The position numbers and the translations under genes were made by a program. A stretch of 57,997 nucleotides of DNA from Gammaproteobacteria bacterium (GTDB lineage Bacteria > Pseudomonadota > Gammaproteobacteria > Steroidobacterales > XN24), in the NCBI GenBank assembly GCA_024640085.1, contig JAHEFR010000018.1, forward strand, positions 1 to 57,997, read 5' to 3'. Within the stretch, counting starts at the first letter, position 1. Every line of letters starts with the position of its first letter. This document shows, in pieces, positions 35,632 to 42,862 of this stretch. The notes beneath the pieces were generated by a model, which did no database searches, was not told the DNA's origin, and saw only the letters and a program-made list of their open reading frames with translations.

Positions 35632-36270
35632 TCACTGACGCCGATAAAGCCTGCCCTCGGGCAGGCGGGCTTCTCCCAGGCTCAGCGCCCCCAAGAGCGA
35701 CGAATGGACGCCGCGGTGATTGTCCACGCCGCCTTCGCCCTCCTGGCAGGCCGAAACAATCATGCGTTCCCACCATCCGGTCTTCGCCGCGCATCGCGCC
35801 CGTAGCCATGGCGTCACAGCCTTGGCGATCCCCGGGAGCGCCCGGATCTCGATACGGGAGAGGTCCGCCACGAGCAGAGCCGGAACGCCGAACAGCACCG
35901 AGGCCGAGACGGGCTCTCGCGCGGCGACGCCGCGGATGGCCGCAAGGGCCATCACGAGAAACTGCTGGACCCTTCCTCCGTCTGCGGGCCAGGTGAGGGC
36001 GCCGACCTCGTCACGCACACCGCGCTCGAGCACCGCGCTCCAGGCGGCGATGTCGTGGAATCGCACGCTAAACAGCGGGAACTGGCCATGTCCGACGCGT
36101 CTCCTGCAACGATCGTCCAGCATGCGGACACGATAGATCGTGTCGGCAGCCAGCCCGAAACAACCCGTGTCCGGCAGGACCGGGGCACCTGTTGTCATTA
36201 ACTCCAGGAAGGCGCGGTTCACGCCCTCCAGATCGGTTATTGCCTTGCCGCTGACGCCGATTCGCTGCAT
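35632..36270 (-). CDS. FlhD-like regulator (tentative)
   Basis: A 212-residue protein, longer than FlhD (about 116). Residues 100-160 line up without gaps to the FlhD core: SA-x4-G-(V/I)-x3-(L/M)-x3-L-x2-(I/L)-x7-(I/L)-A, in the reading VSASVLFGVPALLVADLSRI. The first 90 residues show nothing I recognise. It is divergent from an evident FlhC-like gene with a shared AT-rich promoter region, which is the main reason to propose that it is the FlhD partner. ATG 36270 follows GGGGAG. The coding region itself is solid; the FlhD relation is inference. Confidence 0.6.
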   Translation of the reverse strand: MQRIGVSGKAITDLEGVNRAFLELMTTGAPVLPDTGCFGLAADTIYRVRMLDDRCRRRVGHGQFPLFSVRFHDIAAWSAVLERGVRDEVGALTWPADGGRVQQFLVMALAAIRGVAAREPVSASVLFGVPALLVADLSRIEIRALPGIAKAVTPWLRARCAAKTGWWERMIVSACQEGEGGVDNHRGVHSSLLGALSLGEARLPEGRLYRRQ

Positions 36271-36362
36271 CGCTACTCCCCGCTATCCGGTCTGCTCCAG
36301 AGATCGAGCCTGCCGGCAGAACTCCTTGGAACATAGTCGTGTTTTTGGGCTCATTTGACTAA

Positions 36363-36384
36363 ATATGGTCTATTGGTACCATAT
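36363..36384. promoter_or_regulatory. Palindromic operator between the FlhD-like and FlhC-like genes
   Basis: ATATGGT and ACCATAT form a perfect inverted repeat separated by eight bases. It lies just upstream of a perfect -10 box TATAAT (36391-36396) that has no good -35 box at 16-18 bases, so the palindrome covers the -35 position of the FlhC-like gene's promoter. The binding protein is unknown. Confidence 0.6.
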
Positions 36385-36390
36385 ACGGAA

Positions 36391-36396
36391 TATAAT
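36391..36396 (+). promoter_or_regulatory. -10 box of the FlhC-like gene
   Basis: A perfect TATAAT 44 bases before the start codon in a locally AT-rich stretch. An upstream TTGACT (36355-36360) is too far away (30 bases) to pair with it but could pair with TACCAT at 36377 as a second promoter. Confidence 0.5.
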
Positions 36397-36439
36397 TACC
36401 ATCAGTCTGGCTGATAGCATGCACATGGAGGGGGAGCCC

Positions 36440-37006
36440 ATGCGATTTACCGACGACCGTTATGCGGCGGAGAGGGAGCAGTTCGATCTTGCCATCAGGC
36501 TCATCGGTCACGAAGCCAGAACCCATATCATCTCCAGCCTGACCGGTTTCTCCCAGGACCGCATCCGCAAGCTTTACACCACCTACTTCCGCCACGCGGG
36601 GCGCAACGGTGTCCGCCGTCAGCGTGGCAAGTCGCCTTCCAGCGTCGGGTTCTTCGTGCGCAACGCAAGGATCCAGGCCGAGGCCTCCACCGTCACGTTT
36701 CTCTTCGGGCTGTTCAGGATCGTCCGCATCGACGAGCGGCTGGATGCCACTCCGGTGCGGCACCCCTCACCGTTGCTGTTCGGGCAGCTTATGTGCAGCG
36801 CCTATGAGGCCTATCTCTCCATCCACCAGCGACCGCAGATCAGCTTCGAACGGGCGTGGAATCTATACAAGGCATTGACCTCCCGCCGTGAGGTCCTGCT
36901 GGCGGATTGCCGCCAATGCGGCTTGCTGTACGTCCAGGATGCGCTGGCGCTCGATGGCGCTGAATGCCCGCCCTGCCGACTTGACCGGCGCTCACCTCAC
37001 CCCTGA
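36440..37006 (+). CDS. FlhC-like transcriptional regulator
   Basis: A 188-residue protein with the length and layout of FlhC (192 in E. coli). The C-terminal half has the helix ERAWNLYKALTSRREVLLAD, like RAWTLVR of FlhC, then a four-cysteine zinc site Cys157-x2-Cys160-x15-Cys176-x2-Cys179 that matches the FlhC site in order and spacing within one residue. FlhC with FlhD activates flagellar and other class II genes in enterobacteria; homologues also act on mobile elements (SetCD). No flagellar gene is in the window. ATG 36440 follows GGAGGGGGAG; ATGs at 36419 and 36425 are in frame. Confidence 0.85.
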   Translation: MRFTDDRYAAEREQFDLAIRLIGHEARTHIISSLTGFSQDRIRKLYTTYFRHAGRNGVRRQRGKSPSSVGFFVRNARIQAEASTVTFLFGLFRIVRIDERLDATPVRHPSPLLFGQLMCSAYEAYLSIHQRPQISFERAWNLYKALTSRREVLLADCRQCGLLYVQDALALDGAECPPCRLDRRSPHP

Positions 37007-37071
37007 GTGAGTTCGCCGTCGGGGTCTGCCGACGTAGAATGGCGGTGCATTGACCGCCACGGAGAACCTGA

Positions 37072-37560
37072 ATGCACTATGCCACCGCCGACATCTGCGA
37101 CGACTATCCGGGAGAAGTGGAGGTCGCCGAACCCATCCTCAGGCACTTCGGCGGCAAGCGCCGTTTCCATGGCGAAACCGTAACGATCAAGGTCTACGAG
37201 GACAATGTCCTGGTACGACAAGCGGTCGAATCCCCGGGTGAAGGTCGCGTACTGGTGGTCGATGGCGGCGGCTCCATGCGGCGCGCCCTGCTGGGCGACC
37301 GACTCGGGGCGATGGCCGCGGAGAACGGATGGTCGGGCGTCATCGTTAACGGATGTATCCGGGACAGTGTGGAACTGGCCGGCACCCCACTGGGTGTGCT
37401 CGCCATCGCTGCCCATCCGATGAAGAGCAACAAGAACGGCGATGGCGACCAGGGCATGTCGGTGAGCTTTGCCGGCGTGGCCATCAGGCCTCGCCAGTAT
37501 ATCTATGCGGACGAGGACGGCTGGCTGGTTGCCCCCAAGGCGCTCCATTCCAGTCAGTGA
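37072..37560 (+). CDS. rraA: Regulator of ribonuclease E activity A
   Basis: A 162-residue RraA. E. coli RraA is 161 residues. Visible motifs: TADICDDYPGEVEVAEPILR, VVDGGGSMRRALLGD, GVIVNGCIRDS and the ending ADEDGWLVAP. It forms a ring that binds RNase E and slows RNA decay. The ATG at 37072 follows GGAG. nudC begins four bases after its stop, so the two are probably one transcript. Confidence 0.96.
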   Translation: MHYATADICDDYPGEVEVAEPILRHFGGKRRFHGETVTIKVYEDNVLVRQAVESPGEGRVLVVDGGGSMRRALLGDRLGAMAAENGWSGVIVNGCIRDSVELAGTPLGVLAIAAHPMKSNKNGDGDQGMSVSFAGVAIRPRQYIYADEDGWLVAPKALHSSQ

Positions 37561-37564
37561 GAGC

Positions 37565-38509
37565 TTGAACCCGATCGCAAACGCCACTCTCCTGTCCGGC
37601 GGCTTGCTGGACCGGCTCGGTCATATGCGTAACCGGGCGAAATGGGTCGACGCGGTGCTTGCGGACAGTCGGACCCGTTTCCTGCCGACCCGGGGCGCCC
37701 ACAATCTGCTCAGCCTGGGAGACCGGCCGCGCCCGGCGTTGCTGGCGGCCCGGGAACTGGACGTGATCGGCGCGGGAGCAGAGACGCCGGTCCTACTCGG
37801 TATATATGAGGAGCGGCACTATTTCGCCCTGCCCGTCGCTGATGAAGCCGTCGCGCCGGAGTCCATGGAGTTCAGCGACTTGCGCCACGTTGCCTCGCTG
37901 ATGGAACCATGGGAGGCTTCCCTCCTTGCCTACGCCCGGGCCATGGTTCTCTGGCATCAGAACCACCGCTACTGCGCCCGGTGCGGATCGACGACCACGA
38001 TCACGAGCGCCGGCCACGCCCGCATCTGCGATTCCGGGGACTGTGGTCGCCAGCACTTCCCCAAGGTGGATCCGGCCATTATCGTTCTCGTATCCAGGAA
38101 TGACCGATGTCTTCTGGGCCGTCAATCCGATTGGCCTGAGCAGCGGTACTCGACCATCGCCGGCTTTGTCGAGCCAGGTGAAAGCCTGGAAGACGCAGTG
38201 AGGCGTGAGGTGCTGGAAGAGACTGGCGTGGAAGTCGGGAGGGTAAGCTACCATTCATCCCAGCCCTGGCCCTTCCCTTCTTCACTGATGCTCGGCTTCA
38301 TGGCCGAGGCCCGGTCTGACGATATCGAGCTCCTAGACGGGGAATTGTCCGAAGCCAGGTGGGTCACCCGGGACGACGTCCGCAGGCGACAGGTATTGCT
38401 GCCGCCGACCGTGTCCATCGCCTACAACCTCGTGCGCCACTGGTTCGACAGTGAGTCGGGAAACTCCCTCGACTCCCTGGAGACTTCCGGGCCACCGGTC
38501 TGGCGCTGA
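37565..38509 (+). CDS. nudC: NADH pyrophosphatase / RNA deNADding hydrolase NudC
   Basis: A 314-residue Nudix hydrolase with an N-terminal NudC domain, a zinc ribbon (CARCG... and CDSGDCG), the Nudix box GFVEPGESLEDAVRREV...EETG and the NudC signature SQPWPFPSSLM. The enzyme cleaves NAD(H) and removes NAD caps from RNA, which fits co-transcription with the RNase E regulator rraA. The TTG at 37565 is inferred from the conserved N-terminal GGLLDRL region; the first ATG (37625) would delete it. Confidence 0.93.
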   Translation: MNPIANATLLSGGLLDRLGHMRNRAKWVDAVLADSRTRFLPTRGAHNLLSLGDRPRPALLAARELDVIGAGAETPVLLGIYEERHYFALPVADEAVAPESMEFSDLRHVASLMEPWEASLLAYARAMVLWHQNHRYCARCGSTTTITSAGHARICDSGDCGRQHFPKVDPAIIVLVSRNDRCLLGRQSDWPEQRYSTIAGFVEPGESLEDAVRREVLEETGVEVGRVSYHSSQPWPFPSSLMLGFMAEARSDDIELLDGELSEARWVTRDDVRRRQVLLPPTVSIAYNLVRHWFDSESGNSLDSLETSGPPVWR

Positions 38510-38521
38510 GTCTCTTACGGC

Positions 38522-39292
38522 ATGTGCGTCCTCGCCTTCGCCTGGCGTCGCCATCCCGCGCTACCGGTCGTGATCGTCGGCAACCGGGACGAGTTTCACG
38601 ACCGCCCTACAGCACCGGCCGACTGGTGGAGCGGACATCCCGAGGTGCTCGCGGGGCGGGACCTGCTCGGCGGTGGAACGTGGATGGGGCTGTCGAAACG
38701 CGGGCGCTTTGCAGTGGTGACGAATATCCGTGAACAGGCGGTTGCCGGCCCGGAAAGGCCGCGAAGCCGTGGAGCGTTGGTGAGGGATTTCCTGATATCG
38801 GGGCTCAGCCCCGCGGAATGGACCACCACCGTGGACCCGGATCTCTACCAGGGATTCAATCTGCTTTACGGGGACCTGGACGATGCCCGATACCTGAGCA
38901 ATCGGGACTCGCGCCGCGAGTCCCTGGATCCGGGTGTCTACGGACTGAGCAATCACCTTCTGGATACGCCGTGGCCGAAGCTTGTGCGAACACGGGACCG
39001 CATCTCTCGGTGCCTGGAGTCGGACGCGGTTCCGGTCCCGGAGATGTTCGACGCACTCGCCGACAGGCAGACCGTCCCCGATGACGAACTGCCCGCCACC
39101 GGCGTGCCGAGGGAGTGGGAGCGCCGGCTGTCCGCCGTGTTCATCGCCGGAGACGAATACGGGACCCGCGCTTCCACGGTAATCACGATCAATGCCGGCG
39201 GGACCGCGACCCTGGAAGAACGGGGATTTGGCGCGGCGGGCCTCCCTCTCGAGGTGCGCCGGTTCGAATTCAGTATCTCGCGCCGGCCCTGA
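38522..39292 (+). CDS. NRDE (TANGO2) family protein
   Basis: A 256-residue protein with the family's N-terminal Cys (MCVLAF), the name-giving VGNRDEFHDRPT and GGTWMGLSKRGRFAVVTN. TANGO2-like proteins are linked to haem or lipid handling, without a settled reaction. Twelve bases after nudC, same strand. ATG 38522 must be used if Cys2 is the N-terminal residue after Met removal. Confidence 0.93.
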   Translation: MCVLAFAWRRHPALPVVIVGNRDEFHDRPTAPADWWSGHPEVLAGRDLLGGGTWMGLSKRGRFAVVTNIREQAVAGPERPRSRGALVRDFLISGLSPAEWTTTVDPDLYQGFNLLYGDLDDARYLSNRDSRRESLDPGVYGLSNHLLDTPWPKLVRTRDRISRCLESDAVPVPEMFDALADRQTVPDDELPATGVPREWERRLSAVFIAGDEYGTRASTVITINAGGTATLEERGFGAAGLPLEVRRFEFSISRRP

Positions 39293-39303
39293 GGTCGGCG
39301 GCG

Positions 39304-39993
39304 TCAGTCCTCGCCGGGCGTCAGACTCTCTGACCGCCCTGAAAGCCACGCGCCGATGTGGCCCACCTCTTCCGGGCAGACCGCGTGGGGCATCGGGTAT
39401 TCATGCCACTCAACTTCGTAGCCAAGGGCGCGCAGGGTCGCTGCCACGTGCTGGCCGGCAATGATTGGCACCACCGGATCGTAGATGCCGTGGGCCGCGA
39501 ACACCGGGGTTTCCCGATTGGCCGCCGAACGCGCCGACTCCAGCTCGCCGGAAAACAGCAGATAGGTGGACAGGCCGATGAGGCCGGCGAGAGGCCGTTC
39601 CAGCCTTAGCCCCGCGTACAGCGCAAGCGCGCCGCCCTGGGAAAAGCCCGCCAGCACGATGCTCTCGCTGGGTATGCCCCGGTCCTGCTCCCGGTCGACC
39701 AGCCGCACTACCGCTGATCGGCTGGACTCGATGCCCTCCCGATCCCCCGGGGGGTGCCTGTCGAACGACACGATGTCATACCACGCCCTCATGGGAATGC
39801 CCCCGTTGACCGTGACCGGACGTACCGGAGCGTGAGGGAAGATGAAGCGGGTCGGAGGAAGAAAGGTCGCCAGCTCGGGCACGATGGGCTCGAAGTCGTG
39901 GCCATCGGCGCCGAGACCGTGGAGCCAGATAACGCTGAACCGGGGACCAGGTGCAGTATCGATTTCCACCGTCTCAAGTTGCAGGCAGGACAT
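39304..39993 (-). CDS. Carboxylesterase/acyl-protein thioesterase-like hydrolase
   Basis: A 229-residue alpha/beta hydrolase of the EstB/acyl-protein thioesterase family: oxyanion motif WLHGLGADGHDF, nucleophile GFSQGGALAL (Ser), acid in HGIYDPVVP and His in EYPMPHAVCPEE. It hydrolyses short-chain esters or lysophospholipids; substrate not known. ATG 39993 follows GGAG. Convergent with the NRDE gene, divergent from argR. Confidence 0.95.
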   Translation of the reverse strand: MSCLQLETVEIDTAPGPRFSVIWLHGLGADGHDFEPIVPELATFLPPTRFIFPHAPVRPVTVNGGIPMRAWYDIVSFDRHPPGDREGIESSRSAVVRLVDREQDRGIPSESIVLAGFSQGGALALYAGLRLERPLAGLIGLSTYLLFSGELESARSAANRETPVFAAHGIYDPVVPIIAGQHVAATLRALGYEVEWHEYPMPHAVCPEEVGHIGAWLSGRSESLTPGED

Positions 39994-40052
39994 GGGAGGC
40001 TCCGTCGTCAGGGAGAGTCGAGTCTAGCGGTTCGCGGGCGTTGCGGGCAGTG

Positions 40053-40090
40053 TTGACTTCCTATGCGCATGTAATATAACTTATGCGCAT
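40053..40090 (+). promoter_or_regulatory. argR promoter with paired operator-like repeats
   Basis: -35 TTGACT (40053-40058), 16-base spacer, -10 TATAAC (40075-40080). TATGCGCAT occurs twice, at 40062-40070 and 40082-40090; each holds the palindrome ATGCGCAT and they lie 20 bases (two helical turns) apart, flanking the -10 box. This is the spacing of paired ArgR boxes, so the product of the first gene probably represses here. The sequence differs from the E. coli ARG box (TGAAT...ATTCA). Confidence 0.7.
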
Positions 40091-40113
40091 CTTTATCGGA
40101 GCCCATTCCGCAA

Positions 40114-40581
40114 ATGCCGACAGACCCGAGTCAACAGGCTGCCAGGCGCGCAGAGATTTTGCGCATACTCAAGGCGCAACCCATCACCCGCCAGGAAGAC
40201 CTTGTGGGTGAGTTGTCCGAACGAGGACTGGACGCCACCCAGTCAAGCATCAGCCGCGATCTCAAGGAACTAGGCGTGGCCAAGGTCGGAGACCGGTACC
40301 TGGCGCCCCAGAACGTGCGCGCACCAGGCGGCGCATCGTTCGAGTTGCTATCCGGCTTCGTCCGTAGCGTCTCGCCTGCCGGGATGAACCTCACCGTGAT
40401 CCGGACATCCGCAGGAGCTGCCCAGAGCGTCGCCGTTGCTCTCGATGCATCCGGCTGGCGGGAGATCGTAGGCACGATATCCGGCGACGACACCATATTC
40501 GTCGCAACCGCCACCGCCCATCAACAGCAGGCACTGCTATCGCGCCTGAATCAGGTCTTTCCCAAGGCAAACAGATCATGA
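40114..40581 (+). CDS. argR: Arginine repressor ArgR
   Basis: A 155-residue regulator with an N-terminal winged helix (ITRQEDLVGELSERGLDATQ, SSISRDLKELGVAKV) and the C-terminal arginine-binding hexamer domain (VRTSAGAAQSVAVALD-like region and GTISGDDTIFVAT). It senses L-arginine and represses arginine synthesis. It is first in the arginine operon and overlaps argG in ATGA. The paired TATGCGCAT repeats upstream are its likely target. Confidence 0.95.
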   Translation: MPTDPSQQAARRAEILRILKAQPITRQEDLVGELSERGLDATQSSISRDLKELGVAKVGDRYLAPQNVRAPGGASFELLSGFVRSVSPAGMNLTVIRTSAGAAQSVAVALDASGWREIVGTISGDDTIFVATATAHQQQALLSRLNQVFPKANRS

Positions 40582-41792
40582 GCTCGAACGAACCTATCCT
40601 CCTGGCCTTCTCCGGAGGCCTGGATACCTCCTTCTGTATTCCGTGGCTTTCCGAAACCTATGGGCGCCCGGTCATCACGGTCACCGTGGACACCGGAGGG
40701 CTGGACGATAACGCCCGTGACGCCCTGGAGCAGAAGGCCCTGGCCCTCGGGGCAGCCAGGCACGTGACCGTGGATGCCCGCCGAAGGTTCTTCGACGAGG
40801 TCCTGCGCTATCTCATTTTCGGCAACATCCGCCGCGGCGGCCTCTACCCTTTGTGCGTCGGGGCGGAACGCGTATTACAAGCCCAGACCATGGCCCGGAT
40901 CTGCGGCGACCTTGGCTCTCGCACCGTGGCTCATGGCTGTACCGCGGCGGGCAACGACCAGGTCCGGTTCGAGGTCGCGCTGCACACCCTGCAGCCAGAC
41001 CTGGAGGTGCTTGCCCCGGTGAGGGACAACGCGTGGCGTCGGGAACAGCAGGTCGCCTTCCTTGAGGACCGCGGTCTGCCTGCGCCGGGCGGACGTGGCG
41101 CCTACTCGATCAACCGGGGGCTATGGGGCGTCACCATCGGCGGCCGCGAGACCCTGGATTCCAGGTCCAGTATCCCCGAGGAGGCCTGGGTGCTGACCCA
41201 TGGCGCCTTCGACGCGCCACGTCAGTCCGAGCGACATGTGCTTGCGTTCGACGCCGGCGTCCCTGTCGCGCTGGACGGCGAATGCATCGAACCGGTCGAA
41301 CTCATTGAGGAGGTCGAATCCCGGGCCGCTCAGTTCGGCATCGGCCGCGGCATCCATCTGGGGGACACCGTCCTGGGCACGAAGGGCCGGGTGGCTTTCG
41401 AAGCGCCCGCCGCGGAGGTCATCCTCACTGCGCACCGGGAGCTTGAGAAGCTGACGCTCAGCGGGGCCCAGACCCGGGTGAAGGATTCGGTATCTACTCT
41501 CTACGGGGACATGCTCCACGAAGGACAGCACCTGGATCCGGTTTGCCGCGACATCGAGGCGCTCCTCTCCCGGTCCCAGGCCCGAGTGACCGGCGAAGTC
41601 ACCATCCTGTTCCGCTGCGGCCACGTCTTTGTCGAGGGCGTTACGTCGCCCCACTCCCTGCTGGCGGCAACACGGGGAAGCTATGGGGAAGCCGCCGGGG
41701 AGTGGACGGCGGCCGACGCCCTCGGCTTCTCCCGGATGAGATCGCTCCCCGGCATGCTCTACACCAGGGCCGGAAGCCAGGAGGTCGGGTGA
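40578..41792 (+). CDS. argG: Argininosuccinate synthase
   Basis: A 404-residue ligase that joins citrulline and aspartate with ATP. N-terminal P-loop AFSGGLDTSF; PLCVGAERVLQAQTMARI, HGCTAAGNDQVRFE and GVTIGGRETLDSRSS follow. Length and style are nearer to the class found in Bacteroidota and Xanthomonadales arginine operons. ATG overlaps the argR stop. In this pathway it acts after deacylation of acyl-citrulline, for which no enzyme is encoded here. Confidence 0.95.
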   Translation: MSSNEPILLAFSGGLDTSFCIPWLSETYGRPVITVTVDTGGLDDNARDALEQKALALGAARHVTVDARRRFFDEVLRYLIFGNIRRGGLYPLCVGAERVLQAQTMARICGDLGSRTVAHGCTAAGNDQVRFEVALHTLQPDLEVLAPVRDNAWRREQQVAFLEDRGLPAPGGRGAYSINRGLWGVTIGGRETLDSRSSIPEEAWVLTHGAFDAPRQSERHVLAFDAGVPVALDGECIEPVELIEEVESRAAQFGIGRGIHLGDTVLGTKGRVAFEAPAAEVILTAHRELEKLTLSGAQTRVKDSVSTLYGDMLHEGQHLDPVCRDIEALLSRSQARVTGEVTILFRCGHVFVEGVTSPHSLLAATRGSYGEAAGEWTAADALGFSRMRSLPGMLYTRAGSQEVG

Positions 41793-41793
41793 G

Positions 41794-42849
41794 TTGAAAC
41801 CGCTGATCGTGGACAAGGTCGCCTCCGTCGCCATGAGCTGCAAGCTCGGGCGCGAGGTGAGAATCTCCGAGGACATACCGTGCGAGGAAGGCGTAGTCGT
41901 TGCTGTGGAGGTCCTGAACAACAAGTCCAGCTACAACCAGCTCGAACTCACCTCGGGCCGCATGGCGCAGGTGAAGGCCGGGGATATTGTCGTAGGCGCC
42001 CTCGGCCATCGGCACGCCCTGTTCGGCTACTCGGGGCATCTTCCGACCGAGCTGGGTCCCGGCGACTCCGTGAACATCCTCAACCTGGGCGGGGTCATCG
42101 GGATCTGCGACTCAGTCAATCCCGACCGGGGACAACCATTCGAGTGTCGGGCACTGGGCACGGTCCTCGACTTCCCCTACCTGGGGGAGCGCATCGGCCG
42201 GCCCGCGCGCGTCGGCGTTCACCGACTGGAACCGTTCGTGCGGCTTGACACGGCTGGCGTGCCGGTGGTCGCCCTGGCCGGCACCTGCATGGACTCGGGC
42301 AAGACCGCGGCGGCCTGCGCCATCATCAGCCGGCTCACCCATGCCGGTCTGCGGGTCGGGGCTTTCAAGGCGACCGGCGTCTCGCTGCGCCGTGACGTGC
42401 TGGCCATGGAGGACGCCGGCGCCGTGGAGACAGGAATCTTCACCGATTTCGGAGTGGTAACGACTACGCCGGCGAACGGGCCCGACCTGACCCGGGCGCT
42501 GTTGAACCGCCTCTGCGCGGGGCGGCCGGACATTGTCGTGTTCGAGCTCGGGGACGGCTTGCTGGGCGCCTATGGCGTCCAGGCCATACTGTCGGCACAG
42601 GACATCCGTCAGTCATTGAACGCGGTGGTCCTGTGCGCCAACGACCCCGTGGCTGCATGGGGGGGCGTCAGGCTCCTCCGCGACCAGTTCGAGATCGAAC
42701 CCGCCGCCGTGACCGGGCGAGCCACCGATAATGCCGTCGGCACCGAGATGATCGTGGATCAGCTGAACGTACCGGCCTTCAACGCCCTGACCCAGGGCGC
42801 CCTGTTGGGCAACGAAGTCATCGCCCGGGTATTCCCGGACTGGTGCTGA
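41794..42849 (+). CDS. P-loop protein of the arginine operon (DUF1611-like), function unknown
   Basis: A 351-residue protein. Residues 1-150 are beta-rich with a striking ALGHRHALFGYSGHLP segment and NILNLGGVIGICDS; residues 155-351 form a P-loop domain with Walker A AGTCMDSGKTAAACAI, then GAFKATGVSLRRD, VVFELGDGLLGAYG and NAVVLCANDP. The second half resembles the dethiobiotin synthetase/MobB/DUF1611 type of P-loop fold. Some DUF1611 proteins (DgcN) are reported to acetylate D-glutamate. It starts at TTG 41794, two bases after argG, with AGGAGG upstream, so it is a fixed part of the operon. See findings for a proposed role as acylglutamate synthase. Confidence 0.85.
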   Translation: MKPLIVDKVASVAMSCKLGREVRISEDIPCEEGVVVAVEVLNNKSSYNQLELTSGRMAQVKAGDIVVGALGHRHALFGYSGHLPTELGPGDSVNILNLGGVIGICDSVNPDRGQPFECRALGTVLDFPYLGERIGRPARVGVHRLEPFVRLDTAGVPVVALAGTCMDSGKTAAACAIISRLTHAGLRVGAFKATGVSLRRDVLAMEDAGAVETGIFTDFGVVTTTPANGPDLTRALLNRLCAGRPDIVVFELGDGLLGAYGVQAILSAQDIRQSLNAVVLCANDPVAAWGGVRLLRDQFEIEPAAVTGRATDNAVGTEMIVDQLNVPAFNALTQGALLGNEVIARVFPDWC

Positions 42850-42862
42850 GGGAGGCGAAAGG

